Assembly (NCBI RefSeq): GCF_900109265.1
Contig: NZ_FNZM01000003.1
Location: 124,001-188,000, forward strand
Length of the DNA: 64,000 nt
Source of the DNA: Paraburkholderia tropica
GTDB lineage: Bacteria; Pseudomonadota; Gammaproteobacteria; Burkholderiales; Burkholderiaceae
Direction: 5' to 3'
Part shown: positions 62,876-64,000 of the stretch, piece by piece
Numbering within the stretch: the first letter of the stretch is position 1
Layout of the letters: each line of letters opens with the position of its first letter
The notes under the pieces: generated by a model
Databases searched by the model: none
The model's input: the letters and a program-made list of their open reading frames with translations, nothing else
What the model was told of the DNA's origin: nothing
Program-made: the position numbers and the translations under genes

Positions 62876-64000
62876 ATGCCCAGCGCTTTCGCTCTTTTGG
62901 CGATCCTGATCGTTTCGTGTCTGATGAGCGTGGCCGTGCTGGGTTCGCTCGTGCGCGCGTCGGTGCCGGGCGTGGGCCGCTGGTGCGTGGGTTATGCGCT
63001 GCTCGGCGTGGCGGCGACGTGGATTCTGATCGGCGGAATGCAGGCGGGCGCGATGACGATCGTCGGGGTGAGTTCGCTGACGCTGGGCGCGGTGCTGCTG
63101 CTCGTGCAGGGCACGCGGCGATTCTTCGACGTGCCGCCCGTGCGTCGCGACGAATGCGCGGCGCTCGTCTTCGCCGTGGCCGCGCTGGTCTACTTCACCC
63201 GTGTTGCGCCCAGTGCGAACGCGCGCGGCGTGATCGTCTCGCTGGGTTTCGTGTATGGCCGCTTCGTGGTGGGCAGCCTCGCGTTGCGTCACGCCGCGCG
63301 TGACGGCGCGAGCTACGCCTGCCGCCTGATTGCGGTGGCCGCCTGGCTGGGCGCGCTGGTTTATCTCGCGCGTATCGTCGCGATCGTGCTGGGCCTCGCG
63401 CCGGCATTGTCGTTTTTGCAACCGTCGCCGTGGAATATCGCGCTGCTCGGGCTCGCAATCGTCTCGCTGCCGTGCATGTCGACGGGCATGGTGATGCTCG
63501 CGCACGAACGCATTCTGCGCAGAATGGAAAAGCTCGCCACCGTCGACGAATTGACGGGCGCGCTCACGCGACGCGCATTCATGGAGCGGGCGCAGGCGTT
63601 GCTCGCGCACCGGCGCGCGCGCGGCGGCACGATGGCGATCGCCATTCTCGACATCGACAAGTTCAAGACGGTCAACGACAGCTTCGGCCATGCGGCAGGC
63701 GACCGGCTGCTCGCGCATATTTCGCGGATCGTCGCTGCGCAGATCCGGCCGTGCGATCTGTTCGGGCGGCTGGGCGGCGAGGAGTTCGCCGTCGCGTTCG
63801 TCGATGTCACGAGACGCGAGGCGGAGGCGTCGACCAATGCGCTGAGAGTGGCCGTCGAGTGTTCGTCCACGGACGGCGTGTCCTGCACGCTCAGCGCGGG
63901 CGTGGACAGCATCGGCGCAACCGAAAGCCTGGAGAGCGCCATCGCGCGCGTGGACGCCGCGCTTTACGTTGCGAAAGCGGCGGGGCGTAATCGGGTGGCG
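62876..64000 (+). CDS. Membrane-anchored diguanylate cyclase, 3' partial
   Basis: The first 375 codons are present and run off the right edge. Six or so N-terminal membrane helices (about residues 1-195) precede a GGDEF domain (about 205-370). The catalytic signature is RLGGEEFAVAF (GGEEF), the metal/substrate residues are in ILDIDKFKTVNDSFGHAAGD, so the enzyme should make cyclic di-GMP. No RxxD inhibitory site is visible just before GGEEF (RIVAAQIRPCDLFGRLGGEE has RPCD, which may serve). No MHYT or PAS motif is seen. Confidence 0.92.
   Translation, partial: MPSAFALLAILIVSCLMSVAVLGSLVRASVPGVGRWCVGYALLGVAATWILIGGMQAGAMTIVGVSSLTLGAVLLLVQGTRRFFDVPPVRRDECAALVFAVAALVYFTRVAPSANARGVIVSLGFVYGRFVVGSLALRHAARDGASYACRLIAVAAWLGALVYLARIVAIVLGLAPALSFLQPSPWNIALLGLAIVSLPCMSTGMVMLAHERILRRMEKLATVDELTGALTRRAFMERAQALLAHRRARGGTMAIAILDIDKFKTVNDSFGHAAGDRLLAHISRIVAAQIRPCDLFGRLGGEEFAVAFVDVTRREAEASTNALRVAVECSSTDGVSCTLSAGVDSIGATESLESAIARVDAALYVAKAAGRNRVA

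Overview
The window looks like a chromosomal segment of a Burkholderiaceae bacterium, most likely Paraburkholderia or a close relative. The evidence is high GC with strong GC3 bias in most genes, short gene spacing with many ATGA start/stop overlaps, and typical families: a Gram-negative porin, a ydcSTUV-patD polyamine locus, an urtABCDE-fmdA-fmdB-amiE amide locus, an RcnB-like protein and a DUF6402 protein. Two stretches (about 10.6-14.4 kb and 21.8-24.3 kb) are visibly poorer in GC, hold small or broken genes, and look acquired. No tRNA, rRNA or CRISPR array was seen.

Layout. 0-4.4 kb: 5' end of a Na/Pi-cotransporter-like gene, a Pit phosphate transporter with its DUF47 partner, an RcnB-family protein, a His-rich lipoprotein and a small membrane protein. 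4.6-10.6 kb: a polar amino acid ABC transporter, a histidine ammonia-lyase (HAL) paralogue and a HutC-type GntR repressor. The lyase lacks exactly the Ala-Ser-Gly triplet that forms the MIO electrophile. Two HutC-like operators precede the cluster. 10.9-14.4 kb: an island of small hypothetical and immunity-like genes (Imm42, GNAT, gene fragments). 14.6-21.5 kb: LysR regulator plus ydcSTUV-patD for putrescine uptake and oxidation. 21.7-24.8 kb: an amino acid permease gene destroyed by a prophage remnant that carries a DUF6402 gene and a small membrane-protein partner on the opposite strand. 24.9-32.6 kb: porin, AraC regulator, hydrolase, chemotaxis receptor with a sigma-28 promoter, DUF3820 protein, and a TonB-dependent receptor with a Fur-like box.

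32.7-45.2 kb: an amide/urea utilisation locus. An NCS1-transporter/histidine-kinase fusion and a LuxR-type response regulator are divergent from urtABCDE, fmdA, fmdB and amiE. A perfect 10-bp inverted repeat lies in the shared promoter region. 45.3-53.0 kb: an SDR, a nitrate/sulfonate-type ABC transporter, two amidase-signature hydrolases, an FCD-type GntR regulator and a cupin, probably for uptake and hydrolysis of an unidentified amide. 53.1-54.2 kb: an orphan PotF-like binding protein. 54.7-62.5 kb: a minus-strand operon with an ECF sigma/anti-sigma pair, DUF1295, two CFA-type methyltransferases, a lipocalin, an FAD oxidoreductase and DUF1365, which is a lipid-modification module. The window ends inside a membrane-anchored diguanylate cyclase gene.

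The strongest candidates for undescribed biology are the MIO-less lyase cluster, the prophage-borne DUF6402 pair, and the transporter-kinase fusion with its dyad operator.
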